A stretch of DNA of 64,000 bases. Source: Microbacterium trichothecenolyticum (GTDB lineage: Bacteria > Actinomycetota > Actinomycetes > Actinomycetales > Microbacteriaceae). The position numbers and the translations under genes are program-made. This document shows positions 1-7,239 of this stretch, piece by piece. The stretch is from positions 124,001-188,000 of the forward strand of contig NZ_JYJA01000032.1 of assembly GCF_000956465.1 (NCBI RefSeq), read 5' to 3'. A model generated the notes under the pieces. It was not told the origin of the DNA. It searched no databases and saw only the letters and a list, made by a program, of their open reading frames with translations. How positions within the stretch are numbered: position 1 is the first letter of the stretch; the number at the start of each line of letters is the position of its first letter.

Positions 1-75
1 GCGTCGATTCTAGAGATGCGCGCACCGCCGCCCCGCCCGCGTGACAGGTCGTGACGCTCGGGCCCGCTCAGGTCG

Positions 76-167
76 CAGCATCCGTCCTCCTCTTCGACAG
101 GTCAACCGGGCTTCCACAGGGAGACGGCGCGACCTCGGCTCATGCAGAACCCCGGTTGACCTGTCGA
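76..167. repeat. nested inverted-repeat element, copy A
   Basis: Perfect 15-nt arms GACAGGTCAACCGGG (96-110) and its complement (151-165) enclose 40 nt. A left outer word CAGCATCCGTCC (76-87) is present but the matching right outer arm is missing, so this copy looks truncated. The interior is almost the same as in copy C (1290-1418). The element does not look like a terminator (no T tract) and resembles a REP/MITE-type non-coding repeat. Confidence 0.85.
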
Positions 168-240
168 GCCGGGTGACCACGGCGAGATCAGACGTGGGGC
201 GTGCGGCTACAGCTGCTGACAACCCTGCTGCGGGGGCGCT

Positions 241-365
241 GCGCAGCATCCGTCCGCTACGACAGGTCAACCGGGCGTGCGCAGGATGCGATCCGGGGAT
301 CGGCTCGTGCAGAACCCCGGTTGACCTGTCGGCCTCCTTCACAGGGGAGGGGACGGATGCTGCGC
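241..365. repeat. nested inverted-repeat element, copy B (complete)
   Basis: This is the most complete copy. Outer arms 241-255 and 351-365 are perfect 15-nt inverted repeats (GCGCAGCATCCGTCC), and inner arms 261-275 and 316-330 are the same 15-nt arms as in copy A. The loop differs from copies A and C, so the arms are conserved while the interior drifts. The rest of positions 1-432 holds no convincing gene; open frames there are translations of the repeats. Confidence 0.88.
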
Positions 366-432
366 ACGCGAGTTGTTCTGATCGTGCCCAGTACGGCGGT
401 GTGGGGCGTGGCGGAGCCGTGAGCATGCAGGG

Positions 433-1266
433 ATGGCGGATCTCATGGTGGAGCTGCACGCACGTGGCGGCGTCGCGCTCAGAGCGGCGCTCATGAAGGC
501 AGGGGTCAGCGGCTACACGATCGAGTGCGCGATGGCCGCGGGCCTCGTGACCAGGCCGCGGCGGGGATGGGTGGCAGTTCCGGATGCTGATCCCCACCTC
601 ATGGCGGCGGCGCGGGCGGGCGTGGTGCTCACGTGCATCACGCGGGCCAAGCGCTTAGGGCTGTGGGTCCTCGCCGAGGACGGCCCGCACGTCGGTGCGC
701 CACCGAGCGCGTCGAGGCTGAAGCTGCAGAACCAGAAGGCGACCGTGCACTGGGCTCGGCCGCTCGAGCCGCGCGCGCCGGGAACGCTGGAGGACAGCAT
801 CCTGAACACGCTGCTGCTTGTCGCGCGGTGTCAGCCGCATGAGAGCGCGCTCGCCGTGTGGGAGTCCGCGCTCAACCTTCAACTCGTCGACAAGGCCGAA
901 CTCGCCCGCCTGCCTTTGGCGGAATCCGTTCGAGGACTCCTCGAGGAGGCGACCCCCTTCGCGGACTCGGGGCTGGAGACGATCTTCCGCACGCGGCTGC
1001 GTTGGCTCCGGCTTCCTCTCCGATCGCAGATCTGGATTCACGGGCATCGGGCGGACTTCCTCATCGGCGACCGGCTGGTCGTGCAGATCGACGGTGGGCA
1101 CCACGTCGGGTTGCAGCGCGCCGAGGACGTCGCCCACGACGCGGCGCTCATGCTGCTCGGTCACCACGTCATCCGGGTGACCTACGTGCAGGTGATCGAG
1201 CGCTGGCACGAAGTGCAGGACCTGATCATGCGCGCGGTCGCGCAAGGCTTGCACCGGGCTTCCTGA
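433..1266 (+). CDS. DUF559-type endonuclease-domain protein
   Basis: 277 residues. The C-terminal third (about 175-277) has the layout of the DUF559/Vsr-like PD-(D/E)XK nuclease fold: an acidic LE near 180, HRADFLIGD, then VVQIDGGHH and a conserved tail DAALMLLGHHVIRVTY. The usual glutamate of the E-x-D-G strand is Gln here, so activity is uncertain. The N-terminal part resembles the winged-helix region seen in AbiEi-like antitoxin-domain proteins of actinobacteria. It is a single gene bounded on both sides by copies of one inverted-repeat element, an unusual setting. ATG 433 was chosen; ATG 445 is possible. Family known, substrate unknown. Confidence 0.75.
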   Translation: MADLMVELHARGGVALRAALMKAGVSGYTIECAMAAGLVTRPRRGWVAVPDADPHLMAAARAGVVLTCITRAKRLGLWVLAEDGPHVGAPPSASRLKLQNQKATVHWARPLEPRAPGTLEDSILNTLLLVARCQPHESALAVWESALNLQLVDKAELARLPLAESVRGLLEEATPFADSGLETIFRTRLRWLRLPLRSQIWIHGHRADFLIGDRLVVQIDGGHHVGLQRAEDVAHDAALMLLGHHVIRVTYVQVIERWHEVQDLIMRAVAQGLHRAS

Positions 1267-1289
1267 CGCTGTGCAGGGAGATCGTGTGA

Positions 1290-1418
1290 CAGCATCCGCC
1301 CCTCCTCCGACCGGTCAACCGGGCTTCCACAGGGCGAGGGCGCGACCTCGGCTCATGCAGAACCCCGGTTGACCTGTCGAGCTGCTTCGCAGCGGGGAAG
1401 GGGAGCGGACGGATGCTG
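1290..1418. repeat. nested inverted-repeat element, copy C
   Basis: Inner arms 1309-1323 (one mismatch, GACCGGTCAACCGGG) and 1364-1378 are the same as in copies A and B. Outer arms CAGCATCCG (1290-1298) and CGGATGCTG (1410-1418) are also inverted. The loop is nearly identical to copy A. The copy lies between the nuclease stop and the iron-regulator gene, so the nuclease gene is bracketed by repeats. Confidence 0.87.
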
Positions 1419-1518
1419 CCGCCCCAGGTCGTGCGGCGGACGCCGGCCCGGCAGGCCTCGGCGTCGGAAGCAGAGGATAGGCTGTCCTCAGCCCCTTGAG
1501 CCCCCTGAGGACACCGCG

Positions 1519-2220
1519 ATGACCGACCTGATCGACACCACTGAGATGTACCTGCGCACGATCCTCGAGCTCGAGGAGGAGAACATCGTGCCGCTGCGGG
1601 CGCGCATCTCGGAGCGCCTCGGGCACTCCGGCCCGACGGTGTCGCAGACGATCGGCCGCATGGAGCGCGACGGCCTTGTCGTCGTCTCGGAGGACCGCAC
1701 CCTCGAGCTCACGGACGCCGGGCGGCAGAAGGCCGTCGACGTCATGCGCAAGCACCGCCTCGCGGAGCGCCTGCTGTCCGATGTCATCGGCCTGGACTGG
1801 GCCTACGTGCATGAAGAGGCCTGCCGCTGGGAGCACGTGATGAGCGAGCAGGTCGAGCGTCGGCTCGTCGAGCTGCTGGGTCACCCCACCGAGTCGCCCT
1901 ACGGCAACCCCATACCCGGCCTCGATCAGCTCGGCGACGTGCCGACCAACGGCTTCGAGCAGGGCGTCGTCGGCCTGGTGCGCCGTCTCAACGACGCCGG
2001 CGAGCCCATCAGCGGCACCGTGCGCCGCCTCGCCGAGCCGGCGCAGGTCGACCCCGAACTGCTGCAGCAGCTGAAGGGCGCCGGCGTCGTGCCGGGCGCC
2101 TTCGGCGACTACCGCTACAACGAGGGCTACGTCCTCGTGCAGATGCAGGGCAGCGACGAGGGTCTGGAGCTCCCGGTCGAGATCGCGTCGCACATCTTCC
2201 TCGTCGACGAGGTCCGCTGA
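1519..2220 (+). CDS. ideR: iron-dependent repressor, DtxR/IdeR family
   Basis: 233 residues, the usual length of DtxR/IdeR. The N-terminus (MTDLIDTTEMYLRTI) and the helix-turn-helix (about 27-50, with SGPTVSQT) match the family almost residue for residue. All classic metal ligands are present: M10, C102, E105 and H106 for the primary site; H79, E83 and H98 for the ancillary site. C102 points to iron rather than manganese sensing (MntR lacks this Cys). The C-terminal third is the SH3-like domain. It is a cytoplasmic Fe(II)-activated DNA-binding repressor of iron uptake genes. ATG 1519 is chosen because homologues begin exactly there; the longer upstream frame crosses repeat copy C. Confidence 0.96.
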   Translation: MTDLIDTTEMYLRTILELEEENIVPLRARISERLGHSGPTVSQTIGRMERDGLVVVSEDRTLELTDAGRQKAVDVMRKHRLAERLLSDVIGLDWAYVHEEACRWEHVMSEQVERRLVELLGHPTESPYGNPIPGLDQLGDVPTNGFEQGVVGLVRRLNDAGEPISGTVRRLAEPAQVDPELLQQLKGAGVVPGAFGDYRYNEGYVLVQMQGSDEGLELPVEIASHIFLVDEVR

Positions 2221-2350
2221 GCTGGGCGCGTTCCGCTGAATGGGACGGTCCGGACGGTGTTTCCGGGCCTGGAGCGCTGTTCGACGGTGCCGGATGCCGC
2301 ATTCCGCGGGCATCGTCGACGCACTGTGCGGAGATTGCCAGGCGAGGAGC

Positions 2351-2379
2351 GTGACATAACCGTGACCTTCGGGTAGCCT
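2351..2379 (+). promoter_or_regulatory. predicted promoter of the M23 peptidase gene
   Basis: A -35-like GTGACA (2351-2356) and a -10 TAGCCT (2374-2379) are separated by 17 nt. A second CGTGAC (2361-2366) forms a direct repeat with the first. Transcription from here would give a leader of about 150 nt. Confidence 0.5.
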
Positions 2380-2385
2380 CGAAAA

Positions 2386-2533
2386 GTCCAACAGGCGAGA
2401 AGCCCGCCGTCCGGACCCCGCGTGGATTGCCTCACCGGCTCGTCGTCCACATGTGGTGAAGCCCGCACATCGTGCCCCGACACCGAGTGCTGACGAGCCA
2501 GGCGCCCCGGCGCAGAGGCGCCGGAGGACAAGT
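2386..2533 (+). promoter_or_regulatory. structured 5' leader upstream of the M23 peptidase
   Basis: Arms GGCTCGTC (2437-2444) and GACGAGCC (2492-2499) close a domain holding two short hairpins (CCACATGTGG; GCAC-atc-GTGC). A second hairpin with GGCGCC arms (2501-2506 and 2517-2522) abuts the Shine-Dalgarno GGAGGA (2523-2528). This looks like a regulatory leader, but I cannot match it to a known riboswitch class. Confidence 0.4.
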
Positions 2534-3448
2534 TTGGCTGAAGAGATCGAGTCGCACGCGAACGTGCCCGAGCACGCCGCGGCGGACCAGAACCGTCGTG
2601 CGCGCAATCGGAAGACCCCCGTGCGACGATCCCGCGCCGTCGCGCCCGCGAAGCCGACCGCGGCCACGGCGCAAGCCCGCCCCGCCGCGTCCTCGAAGAA
2701 GGGCCGAGTGGTCAAGCCGCTGCGCAGCCTCGTGGTGCTGACGATGGTGGGCGGTCTCGTCGCCACCGTCGCGATCCCGGCGTTCGCCGCAGGCGCCACC
2801 GCCGTTGCCGAGGATTCCAAGACGATTCAGCAGATGGCCGTCGACGACGCGCAGACGTTCGTCGCGGCATCCGACGCGAATGCCAGCGAGCTGTCGCGCG
2901 AGAGCTACGCGGCCACCACCGCGGAAGAGATCGAGAAGAAGAAGGCTGAAGAGGCCGCTGCCGAGCGGGCCCGTCAGGTCGCGGCCGCTGCCGCATCTGC
3001 GGCGAAATCGCGGGGCACGGTCCCGCAGAACATCGCCCTGACCTCGCCGGGAACCGGCGAGGTGCGCTGGCCCCTCCTCAATTTCACGAAGGGCCGCGGT
3101 CTCTGGGACTCCGGCTACCACCAGGGCGTCGACCTGCTCACCTCGTGCGGTACGCCGATCTACGCGGCAGCGGCGGGCGTGGTCAAGGTCTCGCAGGAGA
3201 GCTACGGCGGCTACGGTGTCGGCATCTCGATCGACCACGTCATCGGCGGCCAGCAGGTCAACACGCTCTACGGACACATGACCTACGGCAGCCGCCAGGT
3301 GTCGGTCGGCCAGAGCGTCTCGGCGGGCCAGCTCATCGGACTCGTCGGCAGCACCGGCAGCTCCACCGCGTGCCACCTGCACTTCGAGGTCCACATCAAC
3401 GGCTCGGTCGTCGACCCGTGGGCGTGGCTGCAGACCAACGCAGGCTGA
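2534..3448 (+). CDS. secreted M23-family metallopeptidase (LytM/peptidoglycan hydrolase)
   Basis: 304 residues. An N-terminal Arg/Ala/Pro-rich cytoplasmic tail is followed by a hydrophobic segment near 55-80 (LVVLTMVGGLVATVAIPAFA) that acts as signal or anchor. Then comes an Ala/Glu/Lys-rich coiled coil with EEIEKKKAEEAAAERARQ (about 130-165) and a C-terminal M23 domain. Zinc and catalytic motifs are visible: H-x-G-x-D (HQGVDL), LYGHM and HLHFEVH. It should cleave peptidoglycan cross-bridges outside the membrane. TTG 2534 is chosen because GGAGGA (2523-2528) sits 5 nt upstream; a GTG at 2453 lies inside the structured leader. A strong terminator follows. Confidence 0.9.
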   Translation: MAEEIESHANVPEHAAADQNRRARNRKTPVRRSRAVAPAKPTAATAQARPAASSKKGRVVKPLRSLVVLTMVGGLVATVAIPAFAAGATAVAEDSKTIQQMAVDDAQTFVAASDANASELSRESYAATTAEEIEKKKAEEAAAERARQVAAAAASAAKSRGTVPQNIALTSPGTGEVRWPLLNFTKGRGLWDSGYHQGVDLLTSCGTPIYAAAAGVVKVSQESYGGYGVGISIDHVIGGQQVNTLYGHMTYGSRQVSVGQSVSAGQLIGLVGSTGSSTACHLHFEVHINGSVVDPWAWLQTNAG

Positions 3449-3490
3449 GCCCGGCGGGGCCTGACACACAGACCTTCTGCAATCACATCG

Positions 3491-3530
3491 GAGAACGGAT
3501 GCCTCGAACCGAGGCATCCGTTCTCTTCTT
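3491..3530 (+). terminator. intrinsic terminator after the M23 peptidase gene
   Basis: A perfect 15-bp stem (3491-3505 with 3511-3525, loop gaacc) is followed by TTCTT. The stem carries CGGATGC and GCATCCG, the word that recurs through this genome. Confidence 0.88.
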
Positions 3531-3629
3531 CGTTACCCGACACGCCATCAGCCGTTCAGCCTTGCCGCGCCCCGGGCGTGTCGCGGTGGGTTACCCTAGG
3601 ACTCGACGCTGAGAGAGCGGAGGGAGCCG

Positions 3630-3740
3630 ATGGGCTGCACACCACGCATCCGAACCATGGATGCGCTTGGACGCCTCGTCCTTCGGCATTGCACGAGCGG
3701 ATGCCGCGGCACTGCCGTGGCGCCAGGGCGCTGTCTGTAG
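3630..3740 (+). CDS. possible 36-aa peptide or small RNA ending in a terminator
   Basis: An ATG at 3630 with GGAGGGA just upstream opens a 36-codon frame beginning MGCTPRIRTM, with four Cys and many Arg. Its TAG (3738-3740) lies in the loop and stem of an intrinsic terminator (3727-3757). An internal hairpin CGCATCC/GGATGCG also forms around 3644-3668. A -10-like TACCCT lies at 3592-3597. The unit looks like an independent short transcript. Whether the product is a peptide, a leader peptide for the HNH gene, or only an RNA cannot be told here. Confidence 0.35.
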   Translation: MGCTPRIRTMDALGRLVLRHCTSGCRGTAVAPGRCL

Positions 3741-3757
3741 ACAGCGCCTTTTTTCAT
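3727..3757 (+). terminator. intrinsic terminator of the short 3.6-kb transcript
   Basis: A 9-bp stem (3727-3735 with 3740-3748, loop TGTA) is followed by a run of six or more T. It lies 75 nt ahead of the HNH gene, so it either ends the short transcript or attenuates read-through into HNH. Confidence 0.85.
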
Positions 3758-3829
3758 GCCCCTGCGCCCTTGATCGTCGCGCAAGTCGAATAACCGAGAA
3801 GCCGTCCCGGCCATTCGAGAGGATGATCA

Positions 3830-4327
3830 ATGCGCACTCTGGTGCTGAATGCGGGCTACGAGCCCCTCGCGGTCGTGTCGTTCAAGCGGGCGCTCGTGCT
3901 CGTGATGAACGAGAAGGCCACCGTGGTGGAACACACCGAGACCGATCCGGTGTGGGGCACCCGACGATCGTACGAACGACCGGCCGTGATCATCCTCACC
4001 CGCTATGTGCGGGTGCCCGGCGGTCGCCACGTGCCGGTGACCCGTCGGGGCGTGCTCCGTCGCGACAACCACCACTGCGCCTACTGCGGCAAGGCCGCGT
4101 CGACGATCGACCACGTGCTGCCGCGCTCGCGCGGCGGGGCCGACTCGTGGGAGAACCTCGTTGCATGCTGCCTGCGGTGCAACAACATCAAGAGCGATCG
4201 CACGCCGCAGGAGATGCACTGGGAGCTGCGGTTCACGCCGCGACCGCCCCGAGGTGCGCAATGGACCGTCCGCGGCACGGAGCGCACCGACCCGCGATGG
4301 GAGCCGTACCTCGCCCTCGCGGCGTGA
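3830..4327 (+). CDS. HNH endonuclease family protein
   Basis: 165 residues. The N-terminal half (LVLNAGYEPL...) is typical of the conserved actinobacterial HNH protein. The HNH core is complete: zinc-ribbon C83-x2-C86, I-D94-H95 with the following PRSRGG, N109, and C114-x2-C117-N118. It should be a metal-dependent DNA nuclease or nickase; its physiological role is not known. It stands alone after a terminator, and its 3' end converges on a membrane-protein gene only 12 nt away. The short length is normal for the family. Confidence 0.88.
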   Translation: MRTLVLNAGYEPLAVVSFKRALVLVMNEKATVVEHTETDPVWGTRRSYERPAVIILTRYVRVPGGRHVPVTRRGVLRRDNHHCAYCGKAASTIDHVLPRSRGGADSWENLVACCLRCNNIKSDRTPQEMHWELRFTPRPPRGAQWTVRGTERTDPRWEPYLALAA

Positions 4328-4339
4328 TCGCATGCGGCG

Positions 4340-4741
4340 TCACGAGAGCGTGAGGCCCGCGACTTCGAGGGCGAGCAGCGTCGCGGTCACGAAAGCGAGC
4401 CCGGTGTAGACGAGGTCCTCGAACCAGTCGAACAGCCCGGGTCTGCGCGCGGGCATCATCTTCGGGTTGTAATAGAAGATCGACACCAGGATCACGAGCA
4501 CGGAGAAGACGAGCCCGATCCAGGCTGCGAAGGGCACGCCCACGAAGAGCAGCACGATCACGATGGCGGCGAGCACGTACAGCCACAGCCCCTGGACGAA
4601 GGCCCGCATCGAGTCGTACCGCGACGTGCCCGCTTTGGCGGTCGCCCGCCAGAACTCGTAGATCAGCGACAGCGCGAACGACACGATCAGCACCCACGCC
4701 GACACTGATTCGAGCAGGCTGGGGTGAACGGCACCGTCCAT
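4340..4741 (-). CDS. small integral membrane protein, unknown function
   Basis: 133 residues. Four hydrophobic segments are visible: about 13-28, 52-68, 70-90 and 108-128. Loops are short and mostly charged (RATAKAGTSRYDS, KMMPARRPG). I do not recognise the family. It is monocistronic, convergent with the HNH gene and upstream of (same strand as) the MarR gene's 3' end. No catalytic motif is visible. Confidence 0.7.
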   Translation of the reverse strand: MDGAVHPSLLESVSAWVLIVSFALSLIYEFWRATAKAGTSRYDSMRAFVQGLWLYVLAAIVIVLLFVGVPFAAWIGLVFSVLVILVSIFYYNPKMMPARRPGLFDWFEDLVYTGLAFVTATLLALEVAGLTLS

Positions 4742-4843
4742 GGGCTGGGCTCCTCGCAGGTCTCGTGGAGCGAGCCCACGGTCGGCCTCACGCTAGCGGG
4801 TCGCAGGCCGTGACGGGAAGATGCGTCCGTCGATGCTGGTGCG

Positions 4844-5368
4844 TCAGCTCCCGTCGAGGATGCGCAGCCAGCGGGTGAGGATCGGCTCGAGGGCCGCGGC
4901 ATCCGTCGTCCCGAGCTCGTCGAGGATGCGGCGCTCGTTCGCGAGGTGCGCGGCGATGGCGCGATCGATGAGGTCCCGCCCTTCCGGGGTGAGTCGCACC
5001 AGGCGCTTCCGGGCGTCGGATGCCTCGGCTCGCCGCTCCACGAGCCCTCGGGCTTCGAGGCGGTCGACGCGCTTGGTCAGGCCGCCCGTGGTGACGAGGG
5101 TGTGGTCGGCGAGCTCGCCGGCGGCGCGTTCGAACGGCGTGCCGGCGCGGCGGAGCGTGGCCAGGACGTCGAACTCGCCCTCGCTGAGGCCGAACTCGCC
5201 GTAGACCGCGACGAGGCGCTCGGTGAGCTCGAGCGCGACGAGGTGCAGGCGCCCGATCACGCCCTGCGGCGACGGGTCGAGGTCGGGGCGCTCACGGCGC
5301 CACTCCCGCTGGATCTCACCGACGCGGTCGAGCGGTTCGTCGTGTGGGGAACGGTCGTCGGCGGCCAT
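4844..5368 (-). CDS. MarR-family transcriptional regulator
   Basis: 174 residues with the MarR layout: N-terminal dimer helix, winged HTH (about 75-125: EGEFDVLATLRRAGTPF, then TTGGLTKRVDRLEARGLVERR), the wing Arg run DARKRLVRLTPEG, and a C-terminal dimer helix. It is divergent from a DMT transporter gene 39 nt away. The spacer carries two copies of a TATCTT palindrome, so it very likely represses itself and the transporter, relieved by a small-molecule ligand (inference from MarR families). Confidence 0.92.
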   Translation of the reverse strand: MAADDRSPHDEPLDRVGEIQREWRRERPDLDPSPQGVIGRLHLVALELTERLVAVYGEFGLSEGEFDVLATLRRAGTPFERAAGELADHTLVTTGGLTKRVDRLEARGLVERRAEASDARKRLVRLTPEGRDLIDRAIAAHLANERRILDELGTTDAAALEPILTRWLRILDGS

Positions 5369-5377
5369 GCGACCATC

Positions 5378-5397
5378 TTATCTTCCCGGTAAGATAA
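5378..5397. promoter_or_regulatory. predicted MarR operator 1
   Basis: TTATCTT (5378-5384) and AAGATAA (5391-5397) form a perfect 7-bp inverted repeat around CCCGGT. It lies 9 nt from the MarR start codon. The half-site is shared with operator 2. Confidence 0.8.
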
Positions 5398-5399
5398 AG

Positions 5400-5417
5400 T
5401 ATCTTCCATGGAAGATA
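5400..5417. promoter_or_regulatory. predicted MarR operator 2, centred on the transporter start codon
   Basis: TATCTTCCATGGAAGATA is a perfect 18-bp palindrome whose centre contains the ATG (5408-5410) of the DMT transporter. No Shine-Dalgarno sequence fits upstream, so the transporter mRNA may be leaderless or have a very short leader. Confidence 0.82.
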
Positions 5418-6307
5418 AGCGATGGATGTGGATCCTCGTGACGGCGATCGCCCCGATCGCGTGGGGGAGCGGGTATGTCGTCACGCACAGCCTGCTGCCG
5501 GCGGAATCCCCGCTGTGGGGCGGCGTGCTGCGGGCGCTTCCGGCTGGGCTCATCGTGCTGCTTCTCGCGCGCCGACTCCCGCGCGGATCGTGGTGGTGGC
5601 GCTCGCTCGTGCTCGGCACCCTGAACGTCGGCGGCTTCTTCGTGCTCGTGTACGTCGCCGGCCAGCGGTTGCCGTCGAGTCTGGCCGCGACGCTGATGTC
5701 GGCATCTGCGGCGTGCATGCTGCTGTTCGCGTGGCTGCTGCTGCGTCGCCGGCCGCGGCTCGCCGCCGTCGTGGGGGCGACCGTGGGCCTCGTCGGCGTG
5801 GGGGTGATGCTGGGCTTCGACGCGGAAGGCGCCGATCCTTGGGGTGTCGCCGCGTCGCTCGGTGCGATGGTCGCCTCGTCGATCGGGTTCGTGCTCACGG
5901 CGCGATGGGGCTCCGACGTCCCAGCGTTGCCGATGACGGCGTGGCAGCTCGTCGCCGGCTCGATCGTGCTGCTGCCGGCCGCGGTGCTGGTCGAAGGTGC
6001 CCCCCCGGCGCTCACCGTACCGTCGGCGCTCGGCTTCGCGTATCTCACGCTCGTCGCGACCGCGCTCGCGTACGTCGCGTGGTTCGCGGGGCTGCGACGC
6101 CTGTCTCCGGGTGCGGTCGGCGTGGTCGGACTGCTCAATCCGGTCACCGGCGTCGTTCTCGGGGTGGCGGTCGCGGGGGAGGCGTTCGGGGTGCCGCAGG
6201 CTGCGGGGGTCGGTCTCGTGCTCGTCGGGATCGTGCTGGGTGCGGCGCCTGCAGGTCGGGCTGCGCGCCTGGGTACCGCGCCATCTGCCTTGCAGTCTCG
6301 AACATAA
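5408..6307 (+). CDS. EamA/DMT-superfamily transporter
   Basis: 299 residues, about ten transmembrane helices in two EamA halves (roughly 5-135 and 145-285), with the family's short N-terminus and GWG-like motifs (IAPIAWGSGYVVT, LTARWGS, VAWFAGLRRLSPG). It should export a metabolite or drug; the substrate is not predictable. It is divergently paired with a MarR regulator and controlled by the two operators in between. ATG 5408 gives the normal family start even though it lies inside an operator. Confidence 0.9.
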   Translation: MEDKRWMWILVTAIAPIAWGSGYVVTHSLLPAESPLWGGVLRALPAGLIVLLLARRLPRGSWWWRSLVLGTLNVGGFFVLVYVAGQRLPSSLAATLMSASAACMLLFAWLLLRRRPRLAAVVGATVGLVGVGVMLGFDAEGADPWGVAASLGAMVASSIGFVLTARWGSDVPALPMTAWQLVAGSIVLLPAAVLVEGAPPALTVPSALGFAYLTLVATALAYVAWFAGLRRLSPGAVGVVGLLNPVTGVVLGVAVAGEAFGVPQAAGVGLVLVGIVLGAAPAGRAARLGTAPSALQSRT

Positions 6308-6350
6308 CTGTCGGAACCTGGTACTACGCTCATTCCCAGCGGTTGAAGGA

Positions 6351-6368
6351 CTAGAACATCTGTTCTAG
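6351..6368 (+). promoter_or_regulatory. LexA (SOS) box of the imuA-imuB-dnaE2 operon
   Basis: CTAGAACATCTGTTCTAG has perfect 7-nt arms around ATCT and contains GAAC-N4-GTTC, the core of the actinobacterial/Gram-positive LexA box. It ends 9 nt before the imuA ATG, so LexA would block transcription start. This matches the known SOS induction of mutasome genes in mycobacteria. Confidence 0.9.
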
Positions 6369-6377
6369 AATGTGGGA

Positions 6378-7238
6378 ATGAGGGCGATCGTGCAGCTCAC
6401 GGCACAGCACGTGCACGAGGCCGTCGGCCAGACGCCGACGGGCACCGTCCCCGTTGCCCTCGGTGCGCCGGGGACGCCTCCTCTCGGCCCTGCAGGCATG
6501 TCTTCTGAAGGCACGTCTTCTCCAGGCACGTCTTCTCCCAGCACCGTCGCGCAGCTGCGCGCCCAGGTCGAGCGGGTGCAGGGCCGACGACTCGACGCGC
6601 CGGTGCTGCCGGTGCATCCCGCGCTCGCCTCGCTGCTTCCCGGAGGCGGTCTTCGCCCGGGTTCCGCTTACTCCCTCCCACGTTCGACGTCGGTGCTGCT
6701 GGCGCTTCTGGCACAGCCGTCGCAGTCCGGGTCGTGGTGCGGGGTGATCGGCATGCCGCGGCTCGGCGCCGAGGCAGCCGAGGGGCTGGGGGTCGATCTG
6801 TCGCGGCTCGTGCTCATCCCCGACCCGGGTGCGCGCTGGCTCGCGGTGACCTCGACCGTCGCCGAGGTGCTGCCGGTGGTCGCGGTGCGCCCGTCGGGGC
6901 GGGCGGCCGACGGCGAGATCGCACGCCTGGCGGCGCGGCTGCGCGACCGTGGTGCGGTGCTGCTCGTGCAGGGGCCGTGGCCGCAGGCCGAGGCCGTGAT
7001 CGAGGTGGGCGAGCCGGCGTGGGAAGGCGTCGGCCGCGGGCATGGGTACCTCGCCGGCCGGGCGGTGACGCTCATGTCGTCCAGTCGGCGCTGGCCGCGT
7101 TCGCGACGGGCGCGCGTGATGCTTCCGGATGCTGAGGGGCATGTCTCCGCCGCGCCCGAGCGCATGCGCCCCGTCGAGGCGCTGCCCTCGGCCGAGTCCG
7201 CGGAGAGCTTCCCGCAGCGGATCAGGGCGGTGGGGTGA
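6378..7238 (+). CDS. imuA: ImuA: RecA-like mutasome accessory protein
   Basis: 286 residues; RecA/SulA-like fold without a Walker A motif, recognised by LRAQVERVQGRRLDAPVLPV, HPALASLLPGGGLRPGSAY and by strict context before imuB and dnaE2. In the ImuA'-ImuB-DnaE2 system it helps assemble the error-prone translesion complex. Residues 39-54 are a tandem G-T-S-S-P type repeat encoded by three 15-bp units (6495-6539). The C-terminus is Arg/Ser-rich (SSSRRWPRSRRARV). ATG 6378 is preferred; GTG 6372 is the alternative, and neither has a good ribosome site. The stop is 1 nt from the imuB ATG, implying coupled translation. Confidence 0.85.
   Translation: MRAIVQLTAQHVHEAVGQTPTGTVPVALGAPGTPPLGPAGMSSEGTSSPGTSSPSTVAQLRAQVERVQGRRLDAPVLPVHPALASLLPGGGLRPGSAYSLPRSTSVLLALLAQPSQSGSWCGVIGMPRLGAEAAEGLGVDLSRLVLIPDPGARWLAVTSTVAEVLPVVAVRPSGRAADGEIARLAARLRDRGAVLLVQGPWPQAEAVIEVGEPAWEGVGRGHGYLAGRAVTLMSSSRRWPRSRRARVMLPDAEGHVSAAPERMRPVEALPSAESAESFPQRIRAVG
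6495..6539 (+). repeat. 15-bp tandem repeat inside imuA
   Basis: Three units of GGCAYGTCTTCTSMM encode repeated G-T-S-S-P/E in the N-terminal linker of ImuA. The units differ only at a few third-codon and end positions, so copy number could vary between strains. Confidence 0.8.
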
Positions 7239-7239
7239 C

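Noticed and set aside
2386..2533. c-di-AMP (ydaO) riboswitch before the M23 peptidase
   Set aside because: One segment (GGTGAAGCC) recalls it, but the other conserved blocks of the class are not found in order.
1315..2820. 501-codon minus-strand open frame across the iron-regulator gene
   Set aside because: It is antisense to ideR and the M23 start, with Arg/His/Leu-rich shadow composition and no motif.
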